Below are positions 18,347 to 28,422 of a stretch of 64,000 nucleotides of DNA, in pieces. The DNA is from an uncultured Pseudomonadota bacterium (GTDB taxonomy: Bacteria > Pseudomonadota > Gammaproteobacteria > Burkholderiales > JALYOK01). A program made the translations under genes and the position numbers. The notes under the pieces are model-generated. The model was not told the origin of the DNA. It worked only from the letters and a program-made list of their open reading frames with translations, and did no database searches. Every line of letters begins with the position of its first letter. Position 1 is the stretch's first letter. The DNA is taken from the NCBI GenBank assembly GCA_902826775.1, contig CADEHE010000002.1:535043-599042 (forward strand). Reading direction: 5' to 3'.

Positions 18347-19291
18347 CTAAACGGCGCTTGCCTCAAGGCCAATCCGCGCTTCCGAATGCGGATCGCCGCT
18401 CAGCAAACGGCGTGCTTGCAGGGTGCCGCCGGCCGCGCACACCAGGCCCAGAAAGCGCCCCGTGGTGTAGGCGCGCGCCAGGAATTCGTCATCAGCACTC
18501 TCCCAAGCAATGGCGCGCCCGTGGCCAATATCGACCGCTTGCCCCGGCGTCAGCTCGATGCTCGGCAGCCCTGCCACAAGCGCATCAGGCGGCAGCAGGC
18601 GGCGATGCCGGGTCTGCTGATCTTCGCCCTGCAAACTAACGAAGCTCACCGCTTGGGCAATGTGGAAGGCGCCGCTGGCCGTACGCCGCAAGCGCGATAG
18701 GTGCGCGCCGCAGCCCAGCGCCGCGCCGATCTGCTCGGCTAGGGTGCGGACGTAGGTGCCTTTGCTGCAGGTTACCGCAATATCAAGCTCGGCTCCACGC
18801 CGCGCAAGCAGCTGCAAAGCGTGCACGATGACTGAGCGATCCTCGCGCTCGACCTCTATACCGGCCCGAGCATATTCATACAATGCTTTTCCATCCTTTT
18901 TCAAGGCGGAATACATTGGGGGGGTTTGCCTGATGGAGCCACGCAAGCCTGCCAGCGCCTGCTCGACTAGCGCGTCGCTTACCGCCACTGGCTGACGCTG
19001 CAACTCGCGTCCGTCGCGATCACCCGTATCCGTGCTCACCCCGAGCAGCACCGTAGCTTCGTAGCTTTTGTCTGCGTCCAACGCGAAGCCCGAGAACTTG
19101 GTCGCTTCGCCGAAGCAAATCGGCAGCAAACCGCTGGCAAACGGATCCAGCGTGCCGGTGTGGCCGGCTTTGGCGGCACAAAACAGGTGCTTGACTTGCT
19201 GTAAGGCGTGGTTAGAGCTAAGGCCCTCAGCCTTGTCCAACAACAACACACCGTCCACGCGCTGTTTGACTGCTTTAGGCTTCGGGCTCAT
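18347..19291 (-). CDS. truB: tRNA pseudouridine-55 synthase
   Basis: Makes pseudouridine 55 in the T-loop of tRNAs. The 314-residue protein shows DGVLLLDKAEGLSSNHALQ, the catalytic Asp49 in KAGHTGTLDPFASGLLP, QTPPMYSALKKDGKALYEYAR and CSKGTYVRTLAEQIG. A C-terminal PUA-like extension follows. Its ATG overlaps the 3' end of rbfA by 17 bp, showing tight coupling in the nusA-infB-rbfA-truB cluster. Confidence 0.96.
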   Translation of the reverse strand: MSPKPKAVKQRVDGVLLLDKAEGLSSNHALQQVKHLFCAAKAGHTGTLDPFASGLLPICFGEATKFSGFALDADKSYEATVLLGVSTDTGDRDGRELQRQPVAVSDALVEQALAGLRGSIRQTPPMYSALKKDGKALYEYARAGIEVEREDRSVIVHALQLLARRGAELDIAVTCSKGTYVRTLAEQIGAALGCGAHLSRLRRTASGAFHIAQAVSFVSLQGEDQQTRHRRLLPPDALVAGLPSIELTPGQAVDIGHGRAIAWESADDEFLARAYTTGRFLGLVCAAGGTLQARRLLSGDPHSEARIGLEASAV

Positions 19292-19679
19292 CGTCAGCCG
19301 CCGCGTTGGCGTGCTTCGCAGCGTGCGCTTGGTCCTCCTTCACGGATTCATCGATCAGTCTAGACAAGCGCGTGCCACGCTCCACCGATTCGTCGTAAAC
19401 GAAGTGCAGCTGCGGCACGGTGCGCAGGCTCAAGCGGCGGCTGAGCGCGCTGCGCAAAAACCCGGCGGCGTGCTGCAAGCCCGCGATGGTGCCAGCGCGG
19501 TGATCGGGCGCATCAAGCGTGGTGACAAACACTTTGGCGTGCGACATATCGACCGATACCTCAACGTCGGTGATAGTCACCATATGCACGCGCGGATCCT
19601 TCAGCTCGGTGCGGATCAGCTCCGATAGGATGCGCTGAATCTGGTCGGCAGCGCGCGCGCTGCGCGGGAAGGATTTCAT
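19275..19679 (-). CDS. rbfA: 30S ribosome-binding factor A
   Basis: Single KH-type domain protein needed for late 30S maturation and cold adaptation. The 134-residue product has the family pattern RAADQIQRILSELIRTELKDPRV, VTITDVEVSVDMSHAKVFVT and LRTVPQLHFVYDESVERG. The C-terminus is Ala/Asp/Glu-rich. It lies 83 bp after infB; truB overlaps its end. Confidence 0.95.
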   Translation of the reverse strand: MKSFPRSARAADQIQRILSELIRTELKDPRVHMVTITDVEVSVDMSHAKVFVTTLDAPDHRAGTIAGLQHAAGFLRSALSRRLSLRTVPQLHFVYDESVERGTRLSRLIDESVKEDQAHAAKHANAAADDEPEA

Positions 19680-19696
19680 TCGGTGCGCAAAGCAAA

Positions 19697-19747
19697 AGGT
19701 GAAGAGCGAAAAGTGACTACGTCGTCATGACGCTTCACATTTCACCT
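19697..19747. repeat. Short inverted and direct repeats between infB and rbfA
   Basis: The spacer contains AGGTGAA (19697-19703) and its complement TTCACCT (19741-19747), further GTGA/TCAC arms, the palindrome CGTCATGACG in the middle, and ACGCTTCAC twice. It may fold as a stem in the operon mRNA; function unknown. Confidence 0.4.
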
Positions 19748-19762
19748 CTCACGCTTCACTAA

Positions 19763-22384
19763 CTACAGCGTCCGCGCGACCTCGACCACCTCAAACACCT
19801 CGAGCTGATCGCCTTCCTTGATATCATCGAAGCCGCGCAACGACAACCCGCACTCGAAGCCGCCTTTGACTTCGCGCACATCGTCTTTGAAGCGCTTGAG
19901 CGAATCGAGCTCGCCAGTGTGGATAACAACGTTATCACGCAGCACCCGCACGCTGGAACCGCGCTTGACCACGCCATCGAGCACATAGCAGCCCGCGACC
20001 GCGCCGACTTTCGAGATGCGGAACACTTGGCGAATCTCCACCAAGCCGAGGATATTTTCCTTGCGATCGGGCGTCAGCATGCCGGACATTGCCGCTTTCA
20101 CCTCATCGACCGCTTCATAGATGATGTTGTAGTAGCGGATATCCACGCCGCTGGTGGCAGCAAGCTTGCGCGCCGCCACGTCCGCGCGCACGTTGAACCC
20201 GATGACGACCGCCTTCGAGGCCAGCGCCAAATTGACGTCCGATTCGGTAATCGCCCCAACGCCGGTGTGCAGTACATTGACTTTGACCTCCGGGGTGGAC
20301 AGCCGCTCCAGCGCGTGGCGCAACGCCTCCCAGGAACCTTGCACGTCGGCCTTGACGATGAGCGATAGCGATTTGACTTCGCCTTCGCCCATTTGCTCGA
20401 ACACGTTCTCCAGCTTGGCGGCTTGCTGTTTCGCCAGCTTGACGTCGCGGAACTTGCCTTGACGAAAGAGCGCGATCTCGCGCGCCTTGCGCTCGTCCGG
20501 AATGACAAGAATTTCCTCGCCTGCATCCGGCACGCCGGACAGTCCTTGGATTTCCACTGGAATCGACGGCCCCGCCTCCTGCACATTGCGGCCGGCTTCA
20601 TCCAACATGGCGCGCACGCGGCCGAACTCGGGGCCTGCGAGCACTACGTCACCGCGGCGCAGCGTGCCGCGCTGCACCAGGATCGTCGCAACCGGCCCGC
20701 GCCCTTTGTCCAAGCGCGCCTCGATCACCACGCCGTGTGCGGGCGTATCGCGCGGCGCCTTGAGCTCCAACACCTCGGCTTGCAGCACGGTGCGCTCGAG
20801 CAGCGAGTCGATGTTCTGCCCGGTCTTGGCGGAGACTTCGATGAACTGCGTATCGCCGCCCCACTCTTCCGGCACGACGCCGCGTTGCACCAACTCCTGA
20901 CGCACGCGTTCCGAATTCGCTTCCGGCTTGTCGATTTTGTTGATCGCGACCACCAGCGGCACTTTGCCCGCGCGCGCGTGATTGATCGCCTCGATCGTCT
21001 GCGGCATGACCCCATCATCGGCCGCAACCACCAGCACGACGATATCGGTCACCTTCGCGCCGCGCGCGCGCATCGCAGTGAACGCTTCGTGGCCCGGTGT
21101 ATCGAGAAAAGTCAGCATGCCGCGCGGGGTCTCGACGTGATAGGCGCCGATGTGCTGCGTGATGCCGCCGGCCTCGCCACTCGCCACGCGCGTGCGGCGG
21201 ATATAGTCGAGCAACGAAGTTTTGCCGTGATCGACGTGTCCCATGACGGTCACCACCGGCGCGCGAGGGAACTGCTCTGCCTCGCTTTCGCGTTTTGTCG
21301 CCACTTCTTCGGCGAGCAGCGCGTCCGGATCATCCAGCTTCGCGGCCACGCCCTTGTGACCCATCTCTTCCACCACGATCAGCGCCGTCTCTTGATCGAG
21401 CACTTGATTGATGGTGGCCATGCTGCCCAGTTTCATCAGTGTTTTGATGACTTCGGCGGCCTTCACCAGCATCTTTTGCGCAAGCTGCGCGACGGTGATC
21501 GTTTCCGGCACCGCAATTTCGCGCACCACTTGTTCGACCGGCTGCGGCGCGCGCTCTTCCTCAACGTGCTTCTTGTGGCCGCCACGGCCCTTCGGATCGC
21601 GCCATCCGCTGGCGCCTGGAGTGGCATCACCGCGCACCTTGAGCGCGCGCTTCTTCGGTCCTTCGTCTACCCAAGCCGTTGCGGTCTTGGCCGGGGGTTT
21701 CTTGACCGCCGTCTTCTTGGGGTCGGGCTTGTCGCTCTTGGGCCGATGCAAAGTGCCGTCGCCCGCCGGCGCCGCTGCGGGTTTCGCCTCCGCCGGCTTG
21801 GCCTCTGCGCTTGCGCCGGCAGCGGGGGTAGCGGTTGCGTCTTTGCCTTCGGCAGGGGCTACCGGCGCAGCCTCCGCCTCTTCCGCCTTGCCGCGCGCGC
21901 GCTTCTGCTTTTCAGCCGCGTCGGCCGCTTGGCGGCGCACCAGTTCGGCGTGCTTTTCCGCTTCGGCTTGGCGCTGACGCAGTTGGTCCTCATCCAACAC
22001 GGGTGCCGGCGGCGGTGGCGGAGCAACCGGCGCGACTTCCACCGGCGCGACCGGCGCCTCGGGCGCTGCGGCTTCGGCAGGATCGCGCTTGACGAACACG
22101 CGCTTCTTGCGCACCTCGACTTGAATCGTGCGCGCCTTGCCGGTGGTGGCGTCGGATTTCTTGATTTCAGTGGTCTGGCGGCGCGTCACCGTAATGCGCT
22201 GGCGCGTTTCGGCTTGCGCGCCGTGCGCTGCACGCAAGTGATCGCGCAGCAAGGTCTTGTCTTGCTCGGTCAAAAAATCCTCGACCGTCGCCTTGTTAAC
22301 ACCGGCAGCGCGCAGCTGCTCTAGCAAGACGCCGGGCTGGACGTTGAGCTCGGTCGCAAATTGGGTGACGCTGCTTTTTGCCAT
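19763..22384 (-). CDS. infB: Translation initiation factor IF-2
   Basis: GTPase that brings initiator tRNA to the 30S subunit. The 873-residue product has an IF2 N-terminal helix-bundle ([21 protein letters not shown]), a long Ala/Glu/Lys/Pro-rich linker (about 90-270), a second IF2_N segment ([18 protein letters not shown]), and the G domain: [12 protein letters not shown] (about 381), [17 protein letters not shown] and SAKTGQNID, followed by IF2 domains II-IV ending in the [17 protein letters not shown] region. Length is normal for betaproteobacteria. It starts 8 bp after the nusA stop. Confidence 0.97.
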   Translation of the reverse strand: MAKSSVTQFATELNVQPGVLLEQLRAAGVNKATVEDFLTEQDKTLLRDHLRAAHGAQAETRQRITVTRRQTTEIKKSDATTGKARTIQVEVRKKRVFVKRDPAEAAAPEAPVAPVEVAPVAPPPPPAPVLDEDQLRQRQAEAEKHAELVRRQAADAAEKQKRARGKAEEAEAAPVAPAEGKDATATPAAGASAEAKPAEAKPAAAPAGDGTLHRPKSDKPDPKKTAVKKPPAKTATAWVDEGPKKRALKVRGDATPGASGWRDPKGRGGHKKHVEEERAPQPVEQVVREIAVPETITVAQLAQKMLVKAAEVIKTLMKLGSMATINQVLDQETALIVVEEMGHKGVAAKLDDPDALLAEEVATKRESEAEQFPRAPVVTVMGHVDHGKTSLLDYIRRTRVASGEAGGITQHIGAYHVETPRGMLTFLDTPGHEAFTAMRARGAKVTDIVVLVVAADDGVMPQTIEAINHARAGKVPLVVAINKIDKPEANSERVRQELVQRGVVPEEWGGDTQFIEVSAKTGQNIDSLLERTVLQAEVLELKAPRDTPAHGVVIEARLDKGRGPVATILVQRGTLRRGDVVLAGPEFGRVRAMLDEAGRNVQEAGPSIPVEIQGLSGVPDAGEEILVIPDERKAREIALFRQGKFRDVKLAKQQAAKLENVFEQMGEGEVKSLSLIVKADVQGSWEALRHALERLSTPEVKVNVLHTGVGAITESDVNLALASKAVVIGFNVRADVAARKLAATSGVDIRYYNIIYEAVDEVKAAMSGMLTPDRKENILGLVEIRQVFRISKVGAVAGCYVLDGVVKRGSSVRVLRDNVVIHTGELDSLKRFKDDVREVKGGFECGLSLRGFDDIKEGDQLEVFEVVEVARTL

Positions 22385-22392
22385 AGAGGGTC

Positions 22393-23985
22393 TTAAGCGG
22401 TTCCTGCGTTATCTGCTTCGAACCACGGCTTGCGCGCGATCATGATCAACTCTTTCGCGCGCTCCGGGTCCATCTCGGGGATTATTTCCAACAAGTCGTC
22501 CACCGCCAACTCGGCCAAACCTTCGCGATTGAGTACACCCTTGGCCACGAGCCGCCGCGCAGTGGCGTTGTCCATCGTTTCCATGTTGATCAGATCCGGA
22601 TCAGCGTTCTCGACGCGTTCTTCCGACGCGATCTCTTCGGTCAGCAGCGCGTTGCGCGCGCGACTGCGCAGTTCGTTCACGGTGTCTTGATCGAACGCCT
22701 CGATCTGCAACAACTCATCGAGCGGCACATAAGCGATCTGTTCCAGCGATTGAAAGCCTTCTTCGATCAAAATGTCGGCCACTTCCTGGTCGACGTCGAG
22801 CTTCGCCATGAACAAGCTGCGCGCGCTGCTCGACTCGGCTTCGCTTTTCTCTTTGGCTTCGCCCTCGGTGAGAATGTTCAATTCCCAGCCGGTTAGTTCG
22901 GAAGCCAGGCGCACGTTCTGGCCGCTGCGGCCGATGGCTTGCGCCAACTGCTCTTCCGGCACCACCACATCCATGCTGTGCTTCTCTTCGTCCACCGTGA
23001 TCGAATTAACTTCCGCCGGGGCCAAGGCGTTGATCACGAACTGGGCCGGATCGTCCGACCACAATACGATGTCGACGCGCTCGCCGCCGAGTTCTTGTGT
23101 GACCGCTTGCACGCGCGAGCCGCGCATGCCGACGCAGGTGCCGATGGGGTCGACGCGGCGATCGTTCGACTTCACCGCGATTTTGGCGCGCAAACCCGGA
23201 TCGCGCGCGGCGGATTTGATTTCCAGCAAGCCCTCTTCCATTTCCGGCACTTCAAGCTCAAAGAGCTTGATAATGAAATCCGGCGCCGTACGCGAAAGAA
23301 TCAACTGCGGGCCGCGCCCGCCGCGCTCTACGCGCGCAATGTAGGCGCGCACGCGGTCGCCGGTGCGGATGCCTTCTTTGGGAATCATCTGATCGCGCGG
23401 CAGCAAGCCTTCTACGCGGCCGGACTCGATGATCGCGTTGCCGCGCTCCAAGCGCTTAACGGTGCCAGTGAGCAGCGGCTCTTTGCGGTCAAGAAAATCG
23501 GTGAGAATTTGCTCGCGCTCGGCGTCGCGAATTTTTTGCAGGATCACCTGCTTGGCCGCTTGCGCGCCGATGCGGCCGAACTCGATCGGCTCCAGCGGCC
23601 CCTCGATCAGGTCACCCGGCTGCGCCGCGGTATTTTGCTTGACCGCGTCAGACATCGGGATCTCGAGTTCTTCGTTGAAGTACTCCTCATCTTTTACGAC
23701 TTTCCAACGCCGGTATGACAGATAAGTACCGTCGGCCGGATCAATGGTGACGCGCACATCAGCATCGTCGGGAAAGCGGCGCTTGGTGGCTGACGCGAGC
23801 GCCATCTCCAACGCCGTGAAGACGATGTCTTTGTTGACGTTCTTCTCGCGCGCGAGCGCATCCACGAGCAGCAGCACCTCTTTGGACATGCGCCCGACCG
23901 GCGCTTCCTGCGCCATCTGATAGACCGTCGGCGGGATTACCGGCACATTCGCAGCAGTATTCGCCGTGCTAGCAGCTTCAATCAT
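22393..23985 (-). CDS. nusA: Transcription termination/antitermination protein NusA
   Basis: RNA-polymerase-binding elongation factor. Domains in order: N-terminal RNAP-binding domain ([20 protein letters not shown]), S1 ([19 protein letters not shown]), two KH domains ([20 protein letters not shown], and [18 protein letters not shown]) and two acidic C-terminal repeats, a proteobacterial feature. The family normally begins MS[KR]EVLLLVDAL, which is residue 33 here (23889); the 32 extra residues before it are Ala/Pro-rich, and ribosome binding sites are weak at both starts. I report the long form and flag 23889 as the alternative. It lies between rimP and infB. Confidence 0.95.
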   Translation of the reverse strand: MIEAASTANTAANVPVIPPTVYQMAQEAPVGRMSKEVLLLVDALAREKNVNKDIVFTALEMALASATKRRFPDDADVRVTIDPADGTYLSYRRWKVVKDEEYFNEELEIPMSDAVKQNTAAQPGDLIEGPLEPIEFGRIGAQAAKQVILQKIRDAEREQILTDFLDRKEPLLTGTVKRLERGNAIIESGRVEGLLPRDQMIPKEGIRTGDRVRAYIARVERGGRGPQLILSRTAPDFIIKLFELEVPEMEEGLLEIKSAARDPGLRAKIAVKSNDRRVDPIGTCVGMRGSRVQAVTQELGGERVDIVLWSDDPAQFVINALAPAEVNSITVDEEKHSMDVVVPEEQLAQAIGRSGQNVRLASELTGWELNILTEGEAKEKSEAESSSARSLFMAKLDVDQEVADILIEEGFQSLEQIAYVPLDELLQIEAFDQDTVNELRSRARNALLTEEIASEERVENADPDLINMETMDNATARRLVAKGVLNREGLAELAVDDLLEIIPEMDPERAKELIMIARKPWFEADNAGTA

Positions 23986-24034
23986 TCATTAACTCGCTTC
24001 GTTAGTGTTCGCAGCTTCGAACCAACTTGTGAAT

Positions 24035-24481
24035 CTATTTGCCGAACTTAGGCACCAACCGCGCCTTGTCGATTTCCTGCAACTCAAAGTATTCCGTGTC
24101 GCCTTCGCGCGTGAGCCCAATGCGGCCGTCTTCAGAAGCTGACAAGCGCCCGGTGAAATTGCGTTGTATGCCATTGGCGCCCTTATTGATCCTGGGCACA
24201 CGCACCTTGATGTGCGCCTCTTCACCCTGAAAACGCAAAAAGTCGCTCAACTTGCGCAACGGTCGATCCATACCCGGCGAAGAAACCTCCAAGCGGTCGT
24301 AATCGATGCCTTCCACCTCGAACACGCGCGTAAGTTGATTGCTCACCTCGGCGCAGTCATCGACGTTGACGCCTGCCGCTTTGTCGATAAAAACGCGCAC
24401 CAACCCACGCTGGCGCTCGTGATCGACCAACTCATAACCCATGCCGCTCAAAGTGCGCTCGAGCACGCTCGCAATATCCAT
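24035..24481 (-). CDS. rimP: Ribosome maturation factor RimP
   Basis: Small-subunit assembly factor. The 148-residue product has ERTLSGMGYELVDHERQRG, VRVFIDKAAGVNVDDCAEVS, the family core EGIDYDRLEVSSPGMDRPLR and a C-terminal SH3-like domain. It is first in rimP-nusA-infB-rbfA-truB. A promoter-like TATAAT and a terminator-like hairpin lie within 120 bp upstream (24558-24598), suggesting attenuation of the operon. Confidence 0.95.
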   Translation of the reverse strand: MDIASVLERTLSGMGYELVDHERQRGLVRVFIDKAAGVNVDDCAEVSNQLTRVFEVEGIDYDRLEVSSPGMDRPLRKLSDFLRFQGEEAHIKVRVPRINKGANGIQRNFTGRLSASEDGRIGLTREGDTEYFELQEIDKARLVPKFGK

Positions 24482-24557
24482 AAAGTCCGCAACTCAACCT
24501 ACCGCCAATTCACGCGGGCAAAGCGCGATCGCGCGCCGAGCCAGAGCTTGGCCAGAA

Positions 24558-24598
24558 ACAAAAAATGGGCTCCCGAGCCCATTGTTTGAGTCATTATA
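24558..24598 (-). promoter_or_regulatory. Promoter -10 followed by attenuator-like hairpin in the rimP leader
   Basis: Reading the minus strand, a perfect TATAAT (24598-24593) is followed about ten bases later by the stem AATGGGCTC/GAGCCCATT (24564-24583) and six T residues (24565-24560). A start here would put a Rho-independent terminator within the first 40 nt of the rimP-nusA-infB transcript. The -35 is poor. Leader attenuators before rimP have been proposed in other proteobacteria. Confidence 0.6.
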
Positions 24599-25041
24599 AG
24601 AACATGAAATGTTAACAGAAATTCACTTGCACGTCACCTAAGCCTGTGCCATGCCCGCCAGGATCGGGACGGCGCTCATCTCAGCACCTTAAGTATACAG
24701 GCGCTAGGATAATCGTTTCACATAGATAAAACTTCATTTACTCCAGTATTCTGTCACTAGTATTCGATGCGAGCGGGCGGCGAACCGGCCACTGCCGAAC
24801 GCGGTACAATCTTGGTTCTGGCGCGCCGCACGACAAATCCAAACTTTGGCGCAGCGCAGAGGGCGCGGCCCAAAAGCCGCGCACCAAAAAAACTATTGGC
24901 AATGAGGCACAAACCCGCCACGCGCGAAGCTGGCTGGCCGCAGGCGGAATCTTCAAACGGGACGACGGTCTCACCCGAGTTCGGGTGGTTCAGGACCGCG
25001 CTAGCGCGTTGCCCATTCCTGCTTAATCGAGGAGTTCGTGT
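24599..25041. other. Intergenic region between rimP and exbB
   Basis: No gene, tRNA or known RNA is recognised. Two stems are visible: GCGCGGC/GCCGCGC at 24863-24882 and CACCCGA/TCGGGTG at 24972-24987. The segment presumably holds the divergent promoter for exbB; I cannot place it with confidence. Confidence 0.5.
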
Positions 25042-25737
25042 ATGTGGAATTACCTAGTTGAACTGAGCATCATGTCAGGCGGCCTGATTCCGCTCATGGG
25101 CCTGCTGTTGCTCATCACTATCGCCGTGATCATCGAGCGGCTGTACTTCTACGGCCGCGTGCTCGCCGCCGGCAAGGCGATCGAGCACGATCTGCATACC
25201 GTCAAGTACCAAAGCGTCGACGAGATGCGCAAGCTCTCAGCGCACTACAAGGGCACGGTGCAGGCGATCGTCCTCGATGCCGGACTCGAATCGCGCGGCG
25301 AGAAAAGCGAAGACATGGACCGTCACATCGAGGAAGCGATCATGTGGAACATGCCGCGCATGGACCGCTACATGTGGATCCTCGATACCTCCGTCACGCT
25401 CGCCCCACTCATGGGTTTGTTCGGCACCATCATCGGCATGATCGACACCTTCAACGTGCTCGGCGCTGGCGCCGCGGGCAAGCAAAGCGAAGTCACCGGC
25501 GGTATTGCGCATGCGTTGATTGCCACTGGCGCTGGCTTGTTCATCGCCATTCTCGCGATCGTGTTCTTGAACTATTTCAACAAACGCATCCGGCTCGCCT
25601 TGCACCAGATGGAATTGCTCAAGATCATGATGATCAACCGGCTGCACGGCGGCGGCACCGGCCAAGTCCTGCTCGGCCAGCGCCAGCGCGGCGAAGCATT
25701 CGGCGGCGAAGCGCGCGCTGTCACGGCAGCGGGCTAA
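25042..25737 (+). CDS. exbB: ExbB/TolQ/MotA-type proton channel protein
   Basis: Inner-membrane subunit that uses the proton gradient to power TonB. The 231-residue product has three predicted membrane segments (about 12-33, 112-136, 153-178) with the family signature around APLMGLFGTIIGMIDTF and GIAHALIATGAGLFIAI. ATG 25042 has GAGGAG seven bases upstream. It heads an exbB-exbD-tonB operon with gaps of 12 and 31 bp. Because the third gene is tonB-like and no tolR/tolA follows, ExbB is preferred to TolQ. Confidence 0.9.
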   Translation: MWNYLVELSIMSGGLIPLMGLLLLITIAVIIERLYFYGRVLAAGKAIEHDLHTVKYQSVDEMRKLSAHYKGTVQAIVLDAGLESRGEKSEDMDRHIEEAIMWNMPRMDRYMWILDTSVTLAPLMGLFGTIIGMIDTFNVLGAGAAGKQSEVTGGIAHALIATGAGLFIAILAIVFLNYFNKRIRLALHQMELLKIMMINRLHGGGTGQVLLGQRQRGEAFGGEARAVTAAG

Positions 25738-25749
25738 GGACGCCGAGCG

Positions 25750-26154
25750 ATGAAACACTATGCTTACCTGGATGCGCAGAAGCCGCGCATCGAGATCATC
25801 CCGATGATCGACATCATGATGTTCTTATTGGTGTTCTTCATCATGATCACGCTAACCATGATTGCCGGTTCCGGTATCCCGCTAGATCTGCCCAGCGCGA
25901 AAACCACGCAGCAACTCGAGTCGACCAAAATAACCATCGGCGTCGACAAGAGCGGCGCCATGTTTGTCGACGGCCGTGGCATCGAAGCGGACGCGCTGAC
26001 GGCGCAACTGAAGAGTGCGCAAAGCGAAAGCAAAAAACTCGATGTCGTGATCGAAGGCGAGAAAGCCGTGCCATTGCAGGTATTGCTGCGCGTGATGGAC
26101 ATCGTGCGTGGCGTCGGCATCACCGCAGTCGGAATAGCCACCAAGCCAGAATAA
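25750..26154 (+). CDS. exbD: ExbD/TolR-type biopolymer transport protein
   Basis: Partner of ExbB. The 134-residue product has a short cytoplasmic N-terminus, one membrane segment containing the functionally essential Asp (Asp21 in IPMIDIMMFLLVFF), and a periplasmic domain with KITIGVDKSGAMFVDG and the VMDIVRGVGITAVGIAT ending typical of ExbD. Twelve bp from exbB. Confidence 0.92.
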   Translation: MKHYAYLDAQKPRIEIIPMIDIMMFLLVFFIMITLTMIAGSGIPLDLPSAKTTQQLESTKITIGVDKSGAMFVDGRGIEADALTAQLKSAQSESKKLDVVIEGEKAVPLQVLLRVMDIVRGVGITAVGIATKPE

Positions 26155-26185
26155 TTGGTCATACGACCGTAGAACCATTTCAGGG

Positions 26186-27748
26186 ATGAAGCAGCAGGCG
26201 CACGACCAGCGCCCAGCGCCGAGCGGCGACGAACAGTCGCGCGCTGACGCCGAGGCCTCGCGCAAGAACGATGCACTTGGGCCTAGCGGCACGGGCGCAG
26301 CGCGCAAAGTGGCACCGCTGTGGGCGAAGCAGCCCGCACAACGCGAAGAACGCGCGTTAGCATGGGCGTTGCTCGCGGCGGTCTTCGTTGAGGCGGCCTT
26401 GCTCGGATGCCTGTGGGCTCTTGCCAACTTGGCACCGGCACGCGAAAACAATCCGCCGCCGCTGCGCGTGGTATTGCAGGAACCGCCGGTAAAACCCCAG
26501 CCGGAGCCTGAGCCCGAACCAGAGCCTCAGCCGCCACCGCCGCCGAAGGAAGAGCCGCCGCCACCCGAGCGCAAGCCACCGCCTAAGCCGGTGCCGCCAC
26601 CGCCACCCAAAGTCGAACAGCCGCCACCGCCGCAGGCCGAGGAACCGCCCCCGCCGAAGGAGGAGCCGCCGCCACCACCTGAGGAACCGCCGCCACCCAA
26701 AGTGGAGGAACCGCCGCCTCCACCTGAGGAACCGCCGCCGCCAAAGGAGGAACCACCGCCTCCGCCGCCACCGCCGGAACCCGAGCCACCACCGCCACCG
26801 GTGAAAGTGGAGGAGCCGCCACCGCCGCCTCCTCCGCCGCCAAAGGCGGAACCACCACCGCCTCCCAAGCCCGTGGTGCGAGAGGAGCCGCGCCCGCTGC
26901 CTGAACCGAAGATTCAGAAAAAGGAGCCGCAGGTAATTGCGGTCGCGCCGCGCAAGGAAACGCCGCCGGCACAGATTGAGCTAAAGGTGGAACGGCCGCA
27001 GCCGCCGAAGACGGAAACGCCGCCGCCGGTGTTGCGTCCCGCTACGCCGCCACCACCGCCTGCGCTCAAACCGACCGTGCGCAACGAGGAGCCGGACTAC
27101 GTGCCGCCGCCGGCAAAAGTACAGGAGCAACCACGGCCGGCGCCACCACCACCGCCCAAAATCGAAGCGCCGCCGCCGAGGGTAGAAGAGCCGCCTGTGC
27201 CGGTCGTGCCGCCGAAGCCGGAAGCACCGATCATCGCGGCGCCACCGCCGCCGCCGCGTGAAGCACCTGCGCCCGAACTAAGAGTGGAAGCGCCGCGCGT
27301 GGTTAAAGAAGAGGCGAAACCGGCCCCTCCTCCGCCCCCGCCCCCCCCGCCCAGGGTGGAAGAGCCACCGCCTGCGCCGCCACCGCCTGCGCCGCCGCCA
27401 CCTCCACCTCCGCCTCCGCCGGCGCCCAAGGTGGAAGAACCACCGCCTGCGCCGGTCGCAAAGCAGCCGGAACTGCGCAAGCAAAAGATCGTGGAGACGT
27501 TGCGCCCGATCAAGCTCGTCTATCCAGAAATCGCGAAACGTAACGGACGCGAAGGCAAGCTCAAGATTCACATCCACGTCAACGCGGATGGAACCGGAAC
27601 GAGCGTGGATTTCCTCGATACCGATCGACCAAAAATGTTCGACCGCGCGGTGCGTGAAATGTACTTGCAGGAAAAGTTATTCCCCGCGAGCGAGAATGGC
27701 TACATCGTCGAGACGACCGTTATCTTCACACTCAAGGAAGGTGGATAA
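26186..27748 (+). CDS. tonB: TonB-family energy transducer with a giant Pro/Glu linker
   Basis: Transmits ExbBD energy to outer-membrane receptors. The 520-residue protein has a 55-residue cytoplasmic N-terminus, one membrane segment (about 57-82, ALAWALLAAVFVEAALLG), a periplasmic region of about 335 residues (89-425) made almost wholly of PPPP, EEPPPP, PKVEEPPP-type runs, and a C-terminal TonB domain (about 426-520) with YPEIAKRNGREGKLKIHIHV. Known TonB proteins are about 240-280 residues, so the linker is several times longer. The long cytoplasmic arm is also unusual. No TonB-dependent receptor lies in the window. A short sequence such as AGGG directly abuts the ATG, so the start is not well supported. 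Confidence 0.88.
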   Translation: MKQQAHDQRPAPSGDEQSRADAEASRKNDALGPSGTGAARKVAPLWAKQPAQREERALAWALLAAVFVEAALLGCLWALANLAPARENNPPPLRVVLQEPPVKPQPEPEPEPEPQPPPPPKEEPPPPERKPPPKPVPPPPPKVEQPPPPQAEEPPPPKEEPPPPPEEPPPPKVEEPPPPPEEPPPPKEEPPPPPPPPEPEPPPPPVKVEEPPPPPPPPPKAEPPPPPKPVVREEPRPLPEPKIQKKEPQVIAVAPRKETPPAQIELKVERPQPPKTETPPPVLRPATPPPPPALKPTVRNEEPDYVPPPAKVQEQPRPAPPPPPKIEAPPPRVEEPPVPVVPPKPEAPIIAAPPPPPREAPAPELRVEAPRVVKEEAKPAPPPPPPPPPRVEEPPPAPPPPAPPPPPPPPPPAPKVEEPPPAPVAKQPELRKQKIVETLRPIKLVYPEIAKRNGREGKLKIHIHVNADGTGTSVDFLDTDRPKMFDRAVREMYLQEKLFPASENGYIVETTVIFTLKEGG

Positions 27749-27781
27749 TCGCGCCTTTGCATTCGCCCGCCGCGACATCGC

Positions 27782-28144
27782 ATGGACGCCCTGGTTCGCA
27801 CCCACCCTTCGCTCATCGCCGTTTTGTTGCTGGTCACTTCCAATGTATTCATGACATTCGCTTGGTACGGCCACCTCAAGCACCTGCACAGCAAGGCGTG
27901 GTACATCGCTGCTCTGGTGAGCTGGGGCATCGCGCTGTTCGAATACTTGTTGCAAGTGCCCGCGAACCGCATTGGCTTCACGTCGATGTCACTGGCGCAG
28001 TTGAAGATCACTCAAGAAGTAATCACCCTGCTGGTGTTCGTGCCGTTCGCGATGTTCTACATGGGCGAGAAGCTGCGGCTCGATTACTTATACGCCGGCT
28101 TGTGTCTGCTCGGCGCGGTGTACTTTGTTTTTCGCGGAGCGTAG
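27782..28144 (+). CDS. DMT-family small membrane protein (DUF486)
   Basis: A 120-residue protein with four predicted membrane segments (LIAVLLLVTSNVFMTFAWYG; AALVSWGIALFEYLLQVPAN; ITQEVITLLVFVPFAMFYMG; YAGLCLLGAVYFVF). It matches my memory of the DUF486 group of the drug/metabolite transporter superfamily, including the FEYLLQVPANRIG segment. It starts 34 bp after tonB and may be cotranscribed. No transported substrate is known. Confidence 0.85.
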   Translation: MDALVRTHPSLIAVLLLVTSNVFMTFAWYGHLKHLHSKAWYIAALVSWGIALFEYLLQVPANRIGFTSMSLAQLKITQEVITLLVFVPFAMFYMGEKLRLDYLYAGLCLLGAVYFVFRGA

Positions 28145-28422
28145 TCGACCGCCTCCCAGCGCCTTCCGCGTGGGTGATCCCACACTGGGGCGTGCCTTCA
28201 TTATTTGGATGTCCACAATTGATGACAGGCGCTGGGCGATTCGCCCAGAGTGGTCGAAGGGCTTCGGCTGAGATCAACCGAAACGGCAAGCGTCCTGAAT
28301 GCTGCAAACACCCATAGCGCCGTCGCGAGCGGAGCAAAGCAACCTAAGTCTTCTGGTACTCGGGTCGTCCGGCCGCGCAGTGCTGCCGCTAGAATACGCG
28401 TTTTCAATTGGAGGTCGATAAA
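28145..28422. other. Intergenic region with a CTGGGCG hairpin
   Basis: Holds the perfect 7-bp stem CTGGGCG-att-CGCCCAG at 28232-28248 and no gene that I can support. The last bases contain the GGAGG of the DUF2322 gene. Confidence 0.5.

Noticed and set aside
20393..22324. 643-codon frame opposite infB
   Set aside because: Antisense of a certain gene; composition is His/Arg-rich as expected of a shadow.
24599..25041. tRNA gene upstream of rimP (as metY tRNA in E. coli)
   Set aside because: No cloverleaf with a T-loop GTTCRANNC and matching acceptor arms was found.
26527..27513. Poly-glycine proteins opposite tonB
   Set aside because: They are the complement of the Pro codons (CCG/CCA) in the tonB linker.
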